The position numbers and the translations under genes were made by a program. The notes beneath the pieces are model-generated. The model did no database searches. It was given only the letters and a program-made list of their open reading frames with translations, and had not been told where the DNA came from. Below, piece after piece: positions 25,003 to 33,908 of a DNA stretch of 64,000 bases. The DNA is taken from contig JAFTQL010000042.1 in the NCBI GenBank assembly GCA_017462795.1, positions 1-64,000 on the forward strand, read 5' to 3'. Source of the stretch: Clostridia bacterium. Lineage in GTDB: Bacteria > Bacillota > Clostridia > Oscillospirales > CAG-272. Position 1 is the stretch's first letter. Each line of letters starts with the position of its first letter.

Positions 25003-25695
25003 TTATTCTTTTTCTACCGTATCGGCAAATCTGAAGCCTGCCGTAGCGGAGACGGGGAGAGAGAAGACGAGGGCGTGAGCCTTGGTGTCCATTCCCGCCT
25101 TTTGCATAATTGCCTTCATGATATCCTTTTTCTTGTCTGTGCCTGATACGATGAATACCATTTCCTTTTCCTCGGCGAGAGAGAGCCCAAAGAATTTTTC
25201 GGCTCCCGCGCCTGTGCCCTTGGCGTTTATGGTAGTACCGCCTGCCGCGCCTGCCTCGCGGGCGGCATCCATAACCATTTCGGTATAACCCTTTTCATAT
25301 ATAGCGACGATAAGCTCGTGAGAAGATTGCATAATATTATCCTCCGTTTGTTGATCTTCGGGTAATTGCTGACCCGAGGTGAAATAATCGAGAGTGCGGC
25401 TGCCGCCAACGCCCGAAAGGGGAACGACAATGGCTACTCCGCGGTCGGGAAGGTCTATCTTCATATTAACCGTCAGATGGCGCTTGACGTTTTTCCATGT
25501 AGCGCCTGTGACAGTGGAGAGAAGCATTGACTTTTGTGTTCTTTCTATACCCAGAAGGTCAAGTGTTTTCGCATGGGCTGTTCCGTTGCAGGGGGTGTTG
25601 TAAACAGCGCCTACGCCCTCATTACGGTAGAACTCCTCGTATTCGGGGGCGTCCTTCCTTCTGACAATGGTCATAAGCAAATATAAATCCTTCAT
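25003..25695 (-). CDS. PII-like regulatory protein with two ferredoxin-like halves
   Basis: A 230-residue protein. The C-terminal half (about 125-225) has a PII-like layout: HELIVAIYEKGYTEMVMDAA, a Gly-rich AGGTTINAKGTGAG loop, and a FIVSGTDKKKDIMKAI helix. The N-terminal half (about 4-100) looks like a diverged second copy. PII-like proteins sense nucleotides or other small effectors and gate transporters. The gene starts 11 bases after the DUF1538 stop with AAAGGAGG in between. This pairing implies that it regulates the DUF1538 membrane protein. The effector is unknown; it is unlikely to be GlnB itself. Confidence 0.75.
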   Translation of the reverse strand: MKDLYLLMTIVRRKDAPEYEEFYRNEGVGAVYNTPCNGTAHAKTLDLLGIERTQKSMLLSTVTGATWKNVKRHLTVNMKIDLPDRGVAIVVPLSGVGGSRTLDYFTSGQQLPEDQQTEDNIMQSSHELIVAIYEKGYTEMVMDAAREAGAAGGTTINAKGTGAGAEKFFGLSLAEEKEMVFIVSGTDKKKDIMKAIMQKAGMDTKAHALVFSLPVSATAGFRFADTVEKE

Positions 25696-25706
25696 TTAGC
25701 GCCTCC

Positions 25707-27266
25707 TTACAGATCAATGATATCTTCGTCAACAGCAGTCTCGAGCTCGATGACCTCGGTCTCTCCGACTGTATCCGCGACGGATTCTTCATGCAATTTG
25801 TTTGCCTTATTGGCTTTGATCTTGTAAACAAGACCGAGTATCTGAATGGCGATCAGGGGGGTCATTGCGACCAGCGCCACAAGCCCGAACGCGTCCTCAA
25901 CTACGTTACCGCCTACCGCCGTACAAGCTCCGACCGCAAAGGGAAGGAGGAAGGTAGCGGTCATGGGACCCGAGGCAACTCCGCCTGAGTCAAAGGCGAT
26001 GGACGTGAAAATGTCTGGAACTACAAATGACAGCGCAAGCGCTATCGCATAGCCCGGAACGATGATCCACATAAGCGATATACCCGTAAGCACACGCACC
26101 ATTGCGATACCGATAGATGCCGCAACGCCGATGGACAGGGTAAGGGACAACGCCTTTCCGGGAACAGCTCCCGAGGTCACGTCCTCCACCTGCTTTGTAA
26201 GCACGTGAACGGCAGGCTCGGCGGAGACGATGAAGTAACCCATTATCATACCCAGCGGAACAATGATCCAACGGAAATCGGCTGACGCAAGCTCATGTCC
26301 GAGATAATTACCGACGGGCATGAAGCCGACGTTTACGCCTGTGAGGAACATTACAAGACCGACATATGTATAAATTACACCGATAAGTATCTTGCCAAGA
26401 CCCTTCTGTCCAAGACCGCCGCTGATGGCACGGAAGATAAGGAAGAATATGACTATAGGTCCGACTGCAACCGCCACTTCCTTGGCAAAATCGGGTATGT
26501 GCTCAAGGAACAGCGAAATTATCTCGCGGGAGGTGTTGGCGAGAGGCATGGTGTAATCCGTTGCCGCCTCGGCATCCGCGTTGTAGAAGATACCTAAAAG
26601 CATGACCGCCATGATTGGTCCTACGGAACAGAGGGCAACAAGACCGAAGCTGTCTCCGCCGCCGTCGTCGGAACGGATGGAAGCCACACCGACGCCGAGA
26701 GCCATGATAAAGGGAACGGTCATAGGACCCGTTGTGACTCCGCCCGAGTCAAACGCGACCGCGAGAAAGTCCTTTGGGACAAAAATGGCGAGAATAAAGA
26801 GAGCTACGTAAAGTCCGAGCAGCAGGTATTTGAGCCTGATCTTAAAGATTATTCTCAGCATGGCGACAACGAGCAGCAGTCCAACGCCTATCGCCACCGA
26901 CCATATGAGAACGGCGGAGGGAATGGATGATATCTGCTCAGCCAATACCTGAAGGTCGGGCTCGGACACGGTTATCATTGTTCCCACAAACAGGGAAACA
27001 AGAATAATGATCCACAGCTTTCTTGATTTTGTGATCTTTGAACCCACGTACTGACCCATGGGTGTCATTGCCGTCTCCGCGCCGAGGGTAAACAGACCCA
27101 TTCCCACGATAAGCAGCACAGCTCCGAGAAGAAAAGAAAGGAGCATTGCCGGGGGGACGGGAACGATTGTCGCCATCAGAAGAAGGACGATACCCGTGAC
27201 AGGAAGAACGGACGAGAGCGACTCGGATATTTTAGGTCCGAGTATGGTATTGCGGAAAATATTCAA
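25707..27266 (-). CDS. DUF1538 integral membrane protein, duplicated
   Basis: A 519-residue polytopic protein made of two homologous halves. Each half carries an EP-x-hydrophobic motif (SEPDLQVLAEQ near residue 101, SAEPAVHVLTKQ near 343) and an AFDSGGV-x-x-GPMT motif (near 172 and again in the second half). The inverted-topology look of the repeats suggests a transporter. DUF1538 proteins have no firmly assigned substrate. A GGAGGTG site precedes the ATG. The promoter and a palindrome lie just upstream. The downstream partner is the PII-like gene. Confidence 0.82.
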   Translation of the reverse strand: MNIFRNTILGPKISESLSSVLPVTGIVLLLMATIVPVPPAMLLSFLLGAVLLIVGMGLFTLGAETAMTPMGQYVGSKITKSRKLWIIILVSLFVGTMITVSEPDLQVLAEQISSIPSAVLIWSVAIGVGLLLVVAMLRIIFKIRLKYLLLGLYVALFILAIFVPKDFLAVAFDSGGVTTGPMTVPFIMALGVGVASIRSDDGGGDSFGLVALCSVGPIMAVMLLGIFYNADAEAATDYTMPLANTSREIISLFLEHIPDFAKEVAVAVGPIVIFFLIFRAISGGLGQKGLGKILIGVIYTYVGLVMFLTGVNVGFMPVGNYLGHELASADFRWIIVPLGMIMGYFIVSAEPAVHVLTKQVEDVTSGAVPGKALSLTLSIGVAASIGIAMVRVLTGISLMWIIVPGYAIALALSFVVPDIFTSIAFDSGGVASGPMTATFLLPFAVGACTAVGGNVVEDAFGLVALVAMTPLIAIQILGLVYKIKANKANKLHEESVADTVGETEVIELETAVDEDIIDL

Positions 27267-27284
27267 TACGTCACCTCCGTGAAA

Positions 27285-27327
27285 ATATACTACATATTAG
27301 TATATCATATTGCACGTGTAAAATCAA
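27285..27327 (-). promoter_or_regulatory. Promoter and palindrome upstream of the DUF1538/PII-like operon
   Basis: On the minus strand, TTGATT (27327-27322) and TATACT (27304-27299) are separated by 17 bases. A perfect dyad ATATACTA-5-TAGTATAT (27285-27305) covers the -10, a good operator position for a repressor. Confidence 0.55.
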
Positions 27328-27370
27328 GTACGAAAAAATAAATATTCAAAAACAGAGTATTTGAAATTTG

Positions 27371-27399
27371 TTGACATCATATTAAGATTTTGATATAAT
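27371..27399 (+). promoter_or_regulatory. Consensus promoter facing the tandem repeats
   Basis: TTGACA (27371-27376) and TATAAT (27394-27399), both perfect, with a 17-nt spacer. It points into the three tandem repeats at 27436-27661 rather than directly at a gene. Confidence 0.7.
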
Positions 27400-27435
27400 A
27401 TAATTCGGTAATATAACCGTCTAATATACGTAAGA

Positions 27436-27661
27436 GCCGATGAATGTTCTCTTTGTTTTCTTTTGCTTACCTTTCTTTTTGCAAAAACAATAATCAACCA
27501 TTTGATCCATCATGTTCGTCGATGAACATTCTCTTTGTTTTCTTTTGCTTACTTTTCTTTTTGCCAAAGCAAATTAAGAAACTATCTTATCCATCATGTT
27601 TGTCTATGAATGTTCTCTTTGTTTTCTTTTGCTTACTTTTCTTTTTTAAAAGAAAAGTAAG
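27436..27661 (+). repeat. Three tandem ~83-bp repeats ending in a hairpin
   Basis: Units begin with ATGAATGTTCTC-like sequence at 27440, 27522 and 27606 (periods 82 and 84). Each contains a pyrimidine-rich core (TTTGTTTTCTTTTGCTTA) conserved in all three, with more variable spacers. The last unit runs into an inverted repeat, CTTACTTTTCTTTT with AAAAGAAAAGTAAG (27632-27661). Each unit could encode a hydrophobic MNVLFVFFCLLFFL-type peptide, but none has a ribosome site. The element may be a non-coding RNA or a mobile repeat. Confidence 0.7.
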
Positions 27662-27680
27662 TAAATTCATTCAATGTCGA

Positions 27681-27709
27681 TTGACAACGGGGCGGGGGTG
27701 TGTTATAAT
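27681..27709 (+). promoter_or_regulatory. Consensus promoter of the class IV aminotransferase
   Basis: TTGACA (27681-27686) and TATAAT (27704-27709) with a 17-nt, unusually GC-rich spacer. Confidence 0.8.
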
Positions 27710-27803
27710 TATTTCTGTATATTTAAGGTGTTACGGAATATGGCGGGGAGACGCCGTCATATAATGACATATAACGATTTTGAAAGGAAAATTGACCTTT
27801 TAT

Positions 27804-28649
27804 ATGGAAAATCTCGGTTATTACAACGGAAGATACGACCTGCTTGAAAATATGACCGTTCCCATGAACGACCGCGCCTGTTATTTCGGCGACGGTATTT
27901 TTGAGGTGGCGTACTGCCGTAATTATAAAATCTACGCTCTTGACGAGCATATGGACAGATTGTATGAAAGCGCGGATATACTCGGACTGAATATCCCTCA
28001 CACCAAGAGCGAGCTGTCGGATATCATCCGCTCTCTTGTGACAAAGCTGGACTCCCACGAGCAGCTTGTTTACTGGCAGATATCCCGCGGAACTCAGCTG
28101 CGCAATCACGCGCCCGAGAGGGGACTGAAGGCAAATGTGTGGATAACGCTTCGCCCCATGAGGCTAAAGGATATTTACACTCCCATGAGCCTTATCAGTC
28201 TTGAGGACACAAGATTTTTCCACTGCAATATGAAAACGCTCAATCTTATTCCCACTGTCATCGCCTCGCAGAAGGCGGAGCAGGCGGGAGCGGATGAGGC
28301 GGTATTTCACAGAAACGGACGGGTGACGGAGTGCGCACATTCCAATCTATCCATCAGTCAGTCCGACGGCAGTCTCAGGACCGCGCCTGCCGATAACCTG
28401 ATACTTGCGGGAGTGGCGAGAGCTCATCTCATAAGAATGTGCCGGCGGTTCGGAGTAGCCGTGCATGAAGAGCCTTACACGCTTGACGAGCTGATGGCGG
28501 CGGATGAGGTGATAGTCACGTCCTCGGGAACGCTTTGCAGACCCGTAGCCACGGTAGACGGCATTAAGGTGGGCGGAAAAGCCCCTGTGCTCCTGAAAAA
28601 ATTGCAGGACGCTCTTATGCAGGATTTTATGGATAAGACGGAAAAATAA
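27804..28649 (+). CDS. Class IV PLP aminotransferase, D-amino-acid-transaminase-like
   Basis: A 281-residue fold-type IV enzyme of the branched-chain/D-amino-acid aminotransferase family. CNMKTLNLIPTV holds the PLP lysine and resembles the DIKSLNLL segment of D-alanine aminotransferase. VTECAHSN and VIVTSSGTLCRPV are other family motifs. It probably interconverts D-amino acids, possibly supplying D-Glu for the wall, but a branched-chain role cannot be excluded. ATG 27804 is about 15 bases after AAAGGA; an in-frame TTG at 27792 is an alternative start. Confidence 0.82.
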   Translation: MENLGYYNGRYDLLENMTVPMNDRACYFGDGIFEVAYCRNYKIYALDEHMDRLYESADILGLNIPHTKSELSDIIRSLVTKLDSHEQLVYWQISRGTQLRNHAPERGLKANVWITLRPMRLKDIYTPMSLISLEDTRFFHCNMKTLNLIPTVIASQKAEQAGADEAVFHRNGRVTECAHSNLSISQSDGSLRTAPADNLILAGVARAHLIRMCRRFGVAVHEEPYTLDELMAADEVIVTSSGTLCRPVATVDGIKVGGKAPVLLKKLQDALMQDFMDKTEK

Positions 28650-28666
28650 AAATTTTGTGTTTTCTC

Positions 28667-28695
28667 TTTACAAATGAGTAAAAAACGTGTATAAT
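28667..28695 (+). promoter_or_regulatory. Promoter of the T-box/cysE/cysS unit
   Basis: TTTACA (28667-28672) and TATAAT (28690-28695) with a 17-nt spacer, just before the T-box leader. Confidence 0.75.
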
Positions 28696-28714
28696 ATATT
28701 ATATATAAATATTC

Positions 28715-28967
28715 TTGATCTGTGATCGGGAAGAAACCGACAGAGCGATGTCAGAGAGTCTCCGCCGTCCGGCTGAAAGCGGAGATCATCGGTATGCGGC
28801 TTGTGCGCCCGTGAGATCCGTTCTTGAAGGGCTTTTGCCTGTGTAGAAAACGGCGTTATCCCGCGTTAAGGGAGAAGAGATAAAGCAAACGGATTTTTGC
28901 TTTAAGCAGAGTGGAACCGCGAATTATAACGCCTCTGCGCCCATATGGGCGCAGAGGATATTTTTTT
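28715..28967 (+). ncRNA. T-box riboswitch, probably cysteine-specific
   Basis: A tRNA-sensing leader. Stem I spans about 28717-28820, with the AGAGAG bulge motif (28754-28759) and a GGCTGAAA distal loop. The T-box sequence TGGAACCGCG is at 28912-28921. The terminator pairs CCTCTGCGCCC with GGGCGCAGAGG (28932-28957) followed by seven T. Two TGC triplets on the 3' side of Stem I (28795-28797 and 28804-28806) are candidate specifiers. Together with the downstream cysE and cysS, they indicate tRNA-Cys. Uncharged tRNA should block termination and switch the genes on. Confidence 0.92.
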
Positions 28968-28976
28968 GGAGGATTT

Positions 28977-29693
28977 ATGGGAAAGAAGATCACTGTAGAG
29001 GTGAAGATCAAGGCTAAGAACGCTTATTCAAAATTTGACGATGTGCTGACTAAGATCGCGCGCGGCGCGAAAAAGACGGTAGCGGCTGTCAAGGATGACG
29101 TTAAGGCAACAAGGGAGAGAGACCCTGCCGCCAGAAGTGACGCGGAGGTATTGCTTTTGTATCCCGGTGTGCATGCGCTGTTGGCTTACAGGCTTGCCCA
29201 TTCGCTTCATGAGAAGGAGCATTATTTTGCCGCGAGAGCTATCAGCCAGACGGCAAGATTTGTCACGGGTATTGAGATACACCCCGCCGCCAAGATCGGC
29301 AAGGGACTTATGATAGACCACGGAATGGGCGTGGTCATAGGTGAGACCGCCGAGATAGGCGATAACTGCACGCTTTATCAGGGCGTGACGCTGGGCGGTA
29401 CGGGAAAGGATGTCGGCAAGAGACACCCGACCCTCGGTAACAATGTTATGGTGGGCGCGGGCGCAAAGGTGTTGGGGCCTTTTACCATCGGAGACAACAC
29501 CAAGATAGCGGCTAACGCTGTCGTACTTGACGAGATACCCGACAACTGTACGGCGGTAGGCATTCCCGCCAAGGTCGTTCGCAGAGAGGGACTGAGAGTG
29601 GACGATCTTGATCAGGTACACATTCCCGACCCCGTGGCTCAGGAGATCAGCAGACTTGAGGAAAGACTTGCGGAGCTTGAGGCGCGCGACTGA
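28977..29693 (+). CDS. cysE: Serine O-acetyltransferase
   Basis: A 238-residue enzyme making O-acetylserine from serine and acetyl-CoA, the first step of cysteine synthesis. The SATase N-terminal helical domain includes [17 protein letters not shown]. The left-handed beta-helix follows, with [16 protein letters not shown] and [20 protein letters not shown]. It differs from short SATases by about 40 extra lysine-rich residues at the N-terminus. The ATG at 28977 lies 4 bases after GGAGG and directly after the T-box terminator. The GTG at 28911 lies inside the T-box and is rejected. The final codons and stop lie inside a dispersed repeat. Confidence 0.92.
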   Translation: MGKKITVEVKIKAKNAYSKFDDVLTKIARGAKKTVAAVKDDVKATRERDPAARSDAEVLLLYPGVHALLAYRLAHSLHEKEHYFAARAISQTARFVTGIEIHPAAKIGKGLMIDHGMGVVIGETAEIGDNCTLYQGVTLGGTGKDVGKRHPTLGNNVMVGAGAKVLGPFTIGDNTKIAANAVVLDEIPDNCTAVGIPAKVVRREGLRVDDLDQVHIPDPVAQEISRLEERLAELEARD

Positions 29694-29850
29694 GGCTCTG
29701 CCTCAGACTCCCTTCTCATGCAGAGGGTGTTTCGCTCGTCGCGACGAGCGACTTGGGGCTCCGCGCCCCAAGACCTGCGCCGCCTTTTGAAAAAGGCGGG
29801 CGAAAACCTTAAACAATGGTGCTCATCTCCCCAGCAAATCAAAATTTGAA
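29683..29850 (+). repeat. Dispersed repeat, copy 1, overlapping the cysE stop codon
   Basis: About 168 bp that recurs inverted at 40587-40753 with few differences. It contains nested palindromes: CTGAGGC/GCCTCAG, CGCTCGTC/GACGAGCG, TTGGGGC/GCCCCAA and GCCGCCTTTT/AAAAAGGCGG. The cysE stop (29691-29693) lies inside it. It is a MITE-like or REP-like element. The remaining gap to cysS (29851-29949) holds an A-rich tract with AATAAAGC repeats and no gene. Confidence 0.8.
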
Positions 29851-29949
29851 GGCTGGCGGAATAGGTACATCCCAATTTAACAAACGCAAAGAATACAAAA
29901 ATCAAGAAATAAAGCAATAAAGCAATAAAGCAAACGAAAGGACAATATT

Positions 29950-31383
29950 ATGCTTCTTTACAATTCAGCAACCAGAAGAAGAGACGAATTTATACCCAAC
30001 GAGGCAGGCAAGGTGAGTATGTACACCTGCGGACCTACGGTCTATCACTATGCTCATATCGGAAACCTGCGTAGCTACATCATGGAGGATGTGCTTGAAA
30101 AGTACCTTCGCTATGCGGGATATGACGTCACCCGTGTTATGAATATCACTGACGTGGGACACCTGTCCAGCGACGCGGACACGGGCGAGGACAAGATGCT
30201 CAAGGGCGCTCGCCGCGAGAAAAAGACAGTCATGGAGATAGCAAAGTTCTACACCGACGCTTTCTTTGCCGACTGCAAAAAGCTCAATATCAAGACCCCC
30301 GACGTGGTCGCTCCCGCTACCTCCTGCATAGATGAGTTTATAAAGGTCATAGAGAGCCTTCTTGAAAAGGGCTTTGCTTATGAGGCGGGCGGAAATATCT
30401 ACTTCGATACATCCAAGCTCAAGCAGTATTATATCTTCAATGACTTCCGTGAGGAGGATCTTGAGGTCGGTGTACGCGAGGGCGTTGAGGAGGACGGAAA
30501 CAAGAAGAACAAGGCGGACTTTGTTCTGTGGTTCACCAAGTCCAAGTTTGACGACCAGGAGCTTAAATGGGAAAGCCCTTGGGGTATAGGCTATCCCGGC
30601 TGGCACATTGAGTGCTCATGCATCAGCATGAAGTATCTCGGCGAGTCACTGGACATCCACTGCGGCGGTATTGACAACGCGTTCCCTCACCACACCAATG
30701 AGATAGCTCAGAGCGAGGCATATCTGGGACACAAGTGGTGCAACTATTGGTTCCATGTACATCACCTCAACACCAATTCGGGCAAGATGAGCAAATCCTC
30801 GGGAGAATTCCTTACCGTCTCTCTGCTTGAGGAAAAGGGATATGATCCCCTTGTTTACAGGCTTTTCTGTCTGCAGTCGCATTACCGCAAGTCTCTTGTG
30901 TTCTCCTATGAGAATCTCGACAACGCCGCTATCGCTTATAACAAGATGATCGCCCGTGTGCTTTCTCTTCTCAAGGAGGAGCAGGGTGAGATCGATAATG
31001 AAAGCTTTGACGCGCTCAAGGCAAGGTTCTGCGCGGCTCTTGATAACGATATGAACACCGCTCTCGGTGTCACCGCTGTTTACGATGTGCTCAAGGCAAA
31101 GACCACACCCGCCACAAAGCTTAAGCTTATTGAGGACTTTGACCGTGTTCTCGGTCTTGATATAGTCCCCGCCGCAAGGAAGCAGTATGATGCTGAAAAG
31201 GCGGCTGCGGAGCAGGCGGCGAGCGATCCCTTTATTCAGGAGATAGAGGACATGATCCGTCAGCGCGCCGAGGCGAAAAAGGCAAAGAATTACGCTCTCG
31301 CGGACGAGATACGAAAGACACTGTCCGACAAGGGAGTTACACTTATCGATACACCTCAGGGTACAAAATATACTATTGACTGA
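29950..31383 (+). CDS. cysS: Cysteinyl-tRNA synthetase
   Basis: A 477-residue class I synthetase. The HIGH motif appears as YAHIGN in [23 protein letters not shown] is GKMSKSSG, and the zinc ligands include HIECSC. A C-terminal helical domain ends in a basic segment. It charges tRNA-Cys and lies downstream of cysE under the same T-box control. The ATG is preceded by GAAAGGA. Confidence 0.95.
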   Translation: MLLYNSATRRRDEFIPNEAGKVSMYTCGPTVYHYAHIGNLRSYIMEDVLEKYLRYAGYDVTRVMNITDVGHLSSDADTGEDKMLKGARREKKTVMEIAKFYTDAFFADCKKLNIKTPDVVAPATSCIDEFIKVIESLLEKGFAYEAGGNIYFDTSKLKQYYIFNDFREEDLEVGVREGVEEDGNKKNKADFVLWFTKSKFDDQELKWESPWGIGYPGWHIECSCISMKYLGESLDIHCGGIDNAFPHHTNEIAQSEAYLGHKWCNYWFHVHHLNTNSGKMSKSSGEFLTVSLLEEKGYDPLVYRLFCLQSHYRKSLVFSYENLDNAAIAYNKMIARVLSLLKEEQGEIDNESFDALKARFCAALDNDMNTALGVTAVYDVLKAKTTPATKLKLIEDFDRVLGLDIVPAARKQYDAEKAAAEQAASDPFIQEIEDMIRQRAEAKKAKNYALADEIRKTLSDKGVTLIDTPQGTKYTID

Positions 31384-31403
31384 TTTTTTTGGGGGGGACA
31401 AAA

Positions 31404-33806
31404 ATGATAGACAAGCATCTCATAGCAAAAACAGCGCCTAAGGCAAATTCCGAAAATGTGATCCTTTGGAAGGATATCAGAGTCACCGTTCTTACGGACA
31501 GACTTTTCAGAATAGAGAAGGACACCGACAAGCGCTTTTGCGACGAGGCAACTCAGTCTGTGTGGTTCCGCGATCTTCCCGCGGTGGAGTTTACGTTGAC
31601 CGACAGCGGAAAGTCGCTTACCGTGACTACCTCCGCCGCAGTTCTTACGGTATATGAGGATGTTCTGAAGTCTACCGTTATAGTGGATGGTAAAACAGTC
31701 TGCATTGGTAAGGTGAAGAATCTTCCCGGAGCGTACAGAAGCCTTGACTGCTGTGACGGCAGCTTCTATAACTCCGACCGCAAGGACATGAAATACCCAA
31801 TTAAGCTTGAGGACGGTATTGTCTCCAAATGCGGCGTGGGTGTTTACGACGACGTAAGGTCGCTTATCCTCGGACAGGACGGAAGACTTTCGGCAAGGGA
31901 CGACGACGAGGCGGATATTTATGTATTCGCTCACGGCAAGGATTACAGAGGAGCGCTCAGAGATCTTTTTGCCATCAGCGGAAGAGTTCCCATGATACCG
32001 AGATACGCTCTCGGAAACTGGTGGAGCCGCTATCACGCTTACACCGACAAGGAGTACCTGCATATACTTGACAAGCTTGCGGACAGAGACGTTCCGCTGA
32101 CCGTTGCTACCATAGACATGGACTGGCATTGGTCAAAGACCCTTGACGAGAAAAAGAAGATCACCGAGCAGGGAAAGAACGATGACTATCACGGCGGAGC
32201 GAGCGGATGGACGGGATATAGCTGGAATACCGATCTTTTCCCCGACTATAAGTCCTTCCTCGGTAAGATCAGGGACAGAGACCTTAAGATCACGCTCAAT
32301 CTCCACCCCGCAAGAGGCGTGAGATATTTTGAGGACATGTATGAGGAGATGGCAAAGGCTGTGGGAGTTGATCCCAAGAGCGAGGCGCAGATACCCTTTG
32401 ACTTTACCTCTGACGACTTTATAAACGCTTATTTCAAGATACTGCACAAGCCCTATGAGGCAGACGGCGTGGAGTTCTGGTGGATAGACTGGCAGCAGGG
32501 TACAACGACCGCCATGCCGGGACTTGATCCGCTGTGGGCGCTCAATCATTACCACACACTTGACAATGCCACCGATCACGCGCCTCTCATACTTTCAAGA
32601 TATTGCGGAATAGGCTCTCACAGATATCCTCTCGGCTTCTCGGGAGATACATATGTAACATGGAAGTCACTTGCGTTCATACCTTACTTTACAGCTATGG
32701 GTACAAACGCGGGATACACATGGTGGAGCCATGATATCGGCGGACATATGCACGGCTTCAAGGATGACGAGCTTTACATGAGATATGTTCAGTTCGGTGT
32801 GTTCAGCCCCATAAACAGACTGCATTGCTGTGATTTTGAGGTCTGCACAAAAGAGCCGGAGGTATACATGAACGGTGCGGGACATATCGCGGAGGAATAT
32901 CTGCGTCTGCGCCACAAGATGATACCCTTCCTTTACTCCGCGTCCTACGACACGCACCACAGCGGTCGTGCGCTTATCGAGCCTATGTACTATGCTTATC
33001 CCGACCGCGACGACGCATACAAGTGCGACAGGCAGTACCTTTTCGGAGATCAGCTTATAGTCGCTCCCGTAACCGCGCCCGGGGACAAGGACGGACTTGC
33101 TGTAACCAAGGTATGGTTGCCCGAGGGTAAGTGGACGGACATCTTTACCGGCGATGAGTACGAGGGCGGCAGATGGATAGAGGCTATACGTTGGAGGAAC
33201 AGCATCCCCGTACTCGCAAAGGAGGGTGGCTTCTTCCTGCTTGACAGCCGTAAGCACACCAACAGCGTTTCCAATCCCGACGCGCTGACTGTGATGGTAT
33301 TCAACGGAAACGGCGAGTACACGCTTCATGAGAGCGGCGGCGATGACGGCGACAGCAGAGAAAGCTATATGCACACTCATTTTGTATCGAAGGCGGGCGA
33401 CGGTGTTCAGTCGGTAGATATTTGCGCCGACGGAGATACTTCGGTTGTCGGCAAGCGTCGGTACAGGATGGAGTTCAGAAATATTTCCACGGGGGATGTC
33501 AGGGTGTATGCCGACGGTAAGCAAGTGGAATTCGACACCGATGAGGGCGATCATCTCTGTGTTATCATCGAAAATGCCGTTTCCACAGCAAAATACCGTG
33601 TTGAGGTACGTTTTACCGACGACAGACGCAAATACAGAAACGGAAGGCTTATGTACGATCTGCGCAGATTGCAGACCGATTACAGAACCCTGCGTCATTT
33701 GTACCGCGACATCAGCGAGCTTGAGGATGATGCGTGCAGAGCCGCTATTGAGGCACATGCAAGGTTTACCAGAAATCAAAAGAAGCGTCTGCTTGAGGCG
33801 TGGTGA
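31404..33806 (+). CDS. Glycoside hydrolase family 31 protein
   Basis: An 800-residue GH31 enzyme (alpha-glucosidase, alpha-xylosidase or related). An N-terminal galactose-mutarotase-like domain (about 1-200) is followed by the barrel, starting at YALGNWWSRYHAY. The nucleophile motif is WWIDWQQG, which differs from the classic WIDMNE. The acid/base region is GFSGDTYVTW, and WWSHDIGGH is diagnostic. A C-terminal extension of about 55 basic, helical residues follows the beta domains. There is no signal peptide, so it acts on imported oligosaccharides. ATG 31404 follows a G7 run; the TTG at 31389 is rejected. Confidence 0.88.
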   Translation: MIDKHLIAKTAPKANSENVILWKDIRVTVLTDRLFRIEKDTDKRFCDEATQSVWFRDLPAVEFTLTDSGKSLTVTTSAAVLTVYEDVLKSTVIVDGKTVCIGKVKNLPGAYRSLDCCDGSFYNSDRKDMKYPIKLEDGIVSKCGVGVYDDVRSLILGQDGRLSARDDDEADIYVFAHGKDYRGALRDLFAISGRVPMIPRYALGNWWSRYHAYTDKEYLHILDKLADRDVPLTVATIDMDWHWSKTLDEKKKITEQGKNDDYHGGASGWTGYSWNTDLFPDYKSFLGKIRDRDLKITLNLHPARGVRYFEDMYEEMAKAVGVDPKSEAQIPFDFTSDDFINAYFKILHKPYEADGVEFWWIDWQQGTTTAMPGLDPLWALNHYHTLDNATDHAPLILSRYCGIGSHRYPLGFSGDTYVTWKSLAFIPYFTAMGTNAGYTWWSHDIGGHMHGFKDDELYMRYVQFGVFSPINRLHCCDFEVCTKEPEVYMNGAGHIAEEYLRLRHKMIPFLYSASYDTHHSGRALIEPMYYAYPDRDDAYKCDRQYLFGDQLIVAPVTAPGDKDGLAVTKVWLPEGKWTDIFTGDEYEGGRWIEAIRWRNSIPVLAKEGGFFLLDSRKHTNSVSNPDALTVMVFNGNGEYTLHESGGDDGDSRESYMHTHFVSKAGDGVQSVDICADGDTSVVGKRRYRMEFRNISTGDVRVYADGKQVEFDTDEGDHLCVIIENAVSTAKYRVEVRFTDDRRKYRNGRLMYDLRRLQTDYRTLRHLYRDISELEDDACRAAIEAHARFTRNQKKRLLEAW

Positions 33807-33814
33807 TAAAATAT

Positions 33815-33846
33815 TTTGGCACCTGTTTGAAAAAACAGGTGCCAAA
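33815..33846. terminator. Bidirectional stem-loop between the GH31 and ECF genes
   Basis: TTTGGCACCTGTTT and AAACAGGTGCCAAA form a perfect 14-bp stem with loop GAAA, between convergent genes. Two smaller palindromes (TGGGC-GCCCA and GCGC-GCGC) follow before 33908. Confidence 0.75.
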
Positions 33847-33908
33847 TTCAGTTATGAGTTATGAATGGGCTTTGCCCATGTTATGAGCGCTTCGCGCGCT
33901 GTTGTGGT

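Noticed and set aside
27436..27661. Tandem repeats as a CRISPR array
   Set aside because: There are only three units, the period is about 83 bp, the units are long and degenerate, and no cas genes are present.
27444..27764. A 106-codon open frame across the tandem repeats
   Set aside because: It starts inside a repeat, has no ribosome site and is built of repeated pyrimidine-rich sequence; the repeat explains it better.
28911..28976. cysE starting at GTG 28911
   Set aside because: That codon is part of the T-box sequence and the frame would cross the terminator hairpin.
31389..31403. GH31 gene starting at TTG 31389
   Set aside because: The TTG overlaps the G-rich ribosome site of the ATG at 31404.
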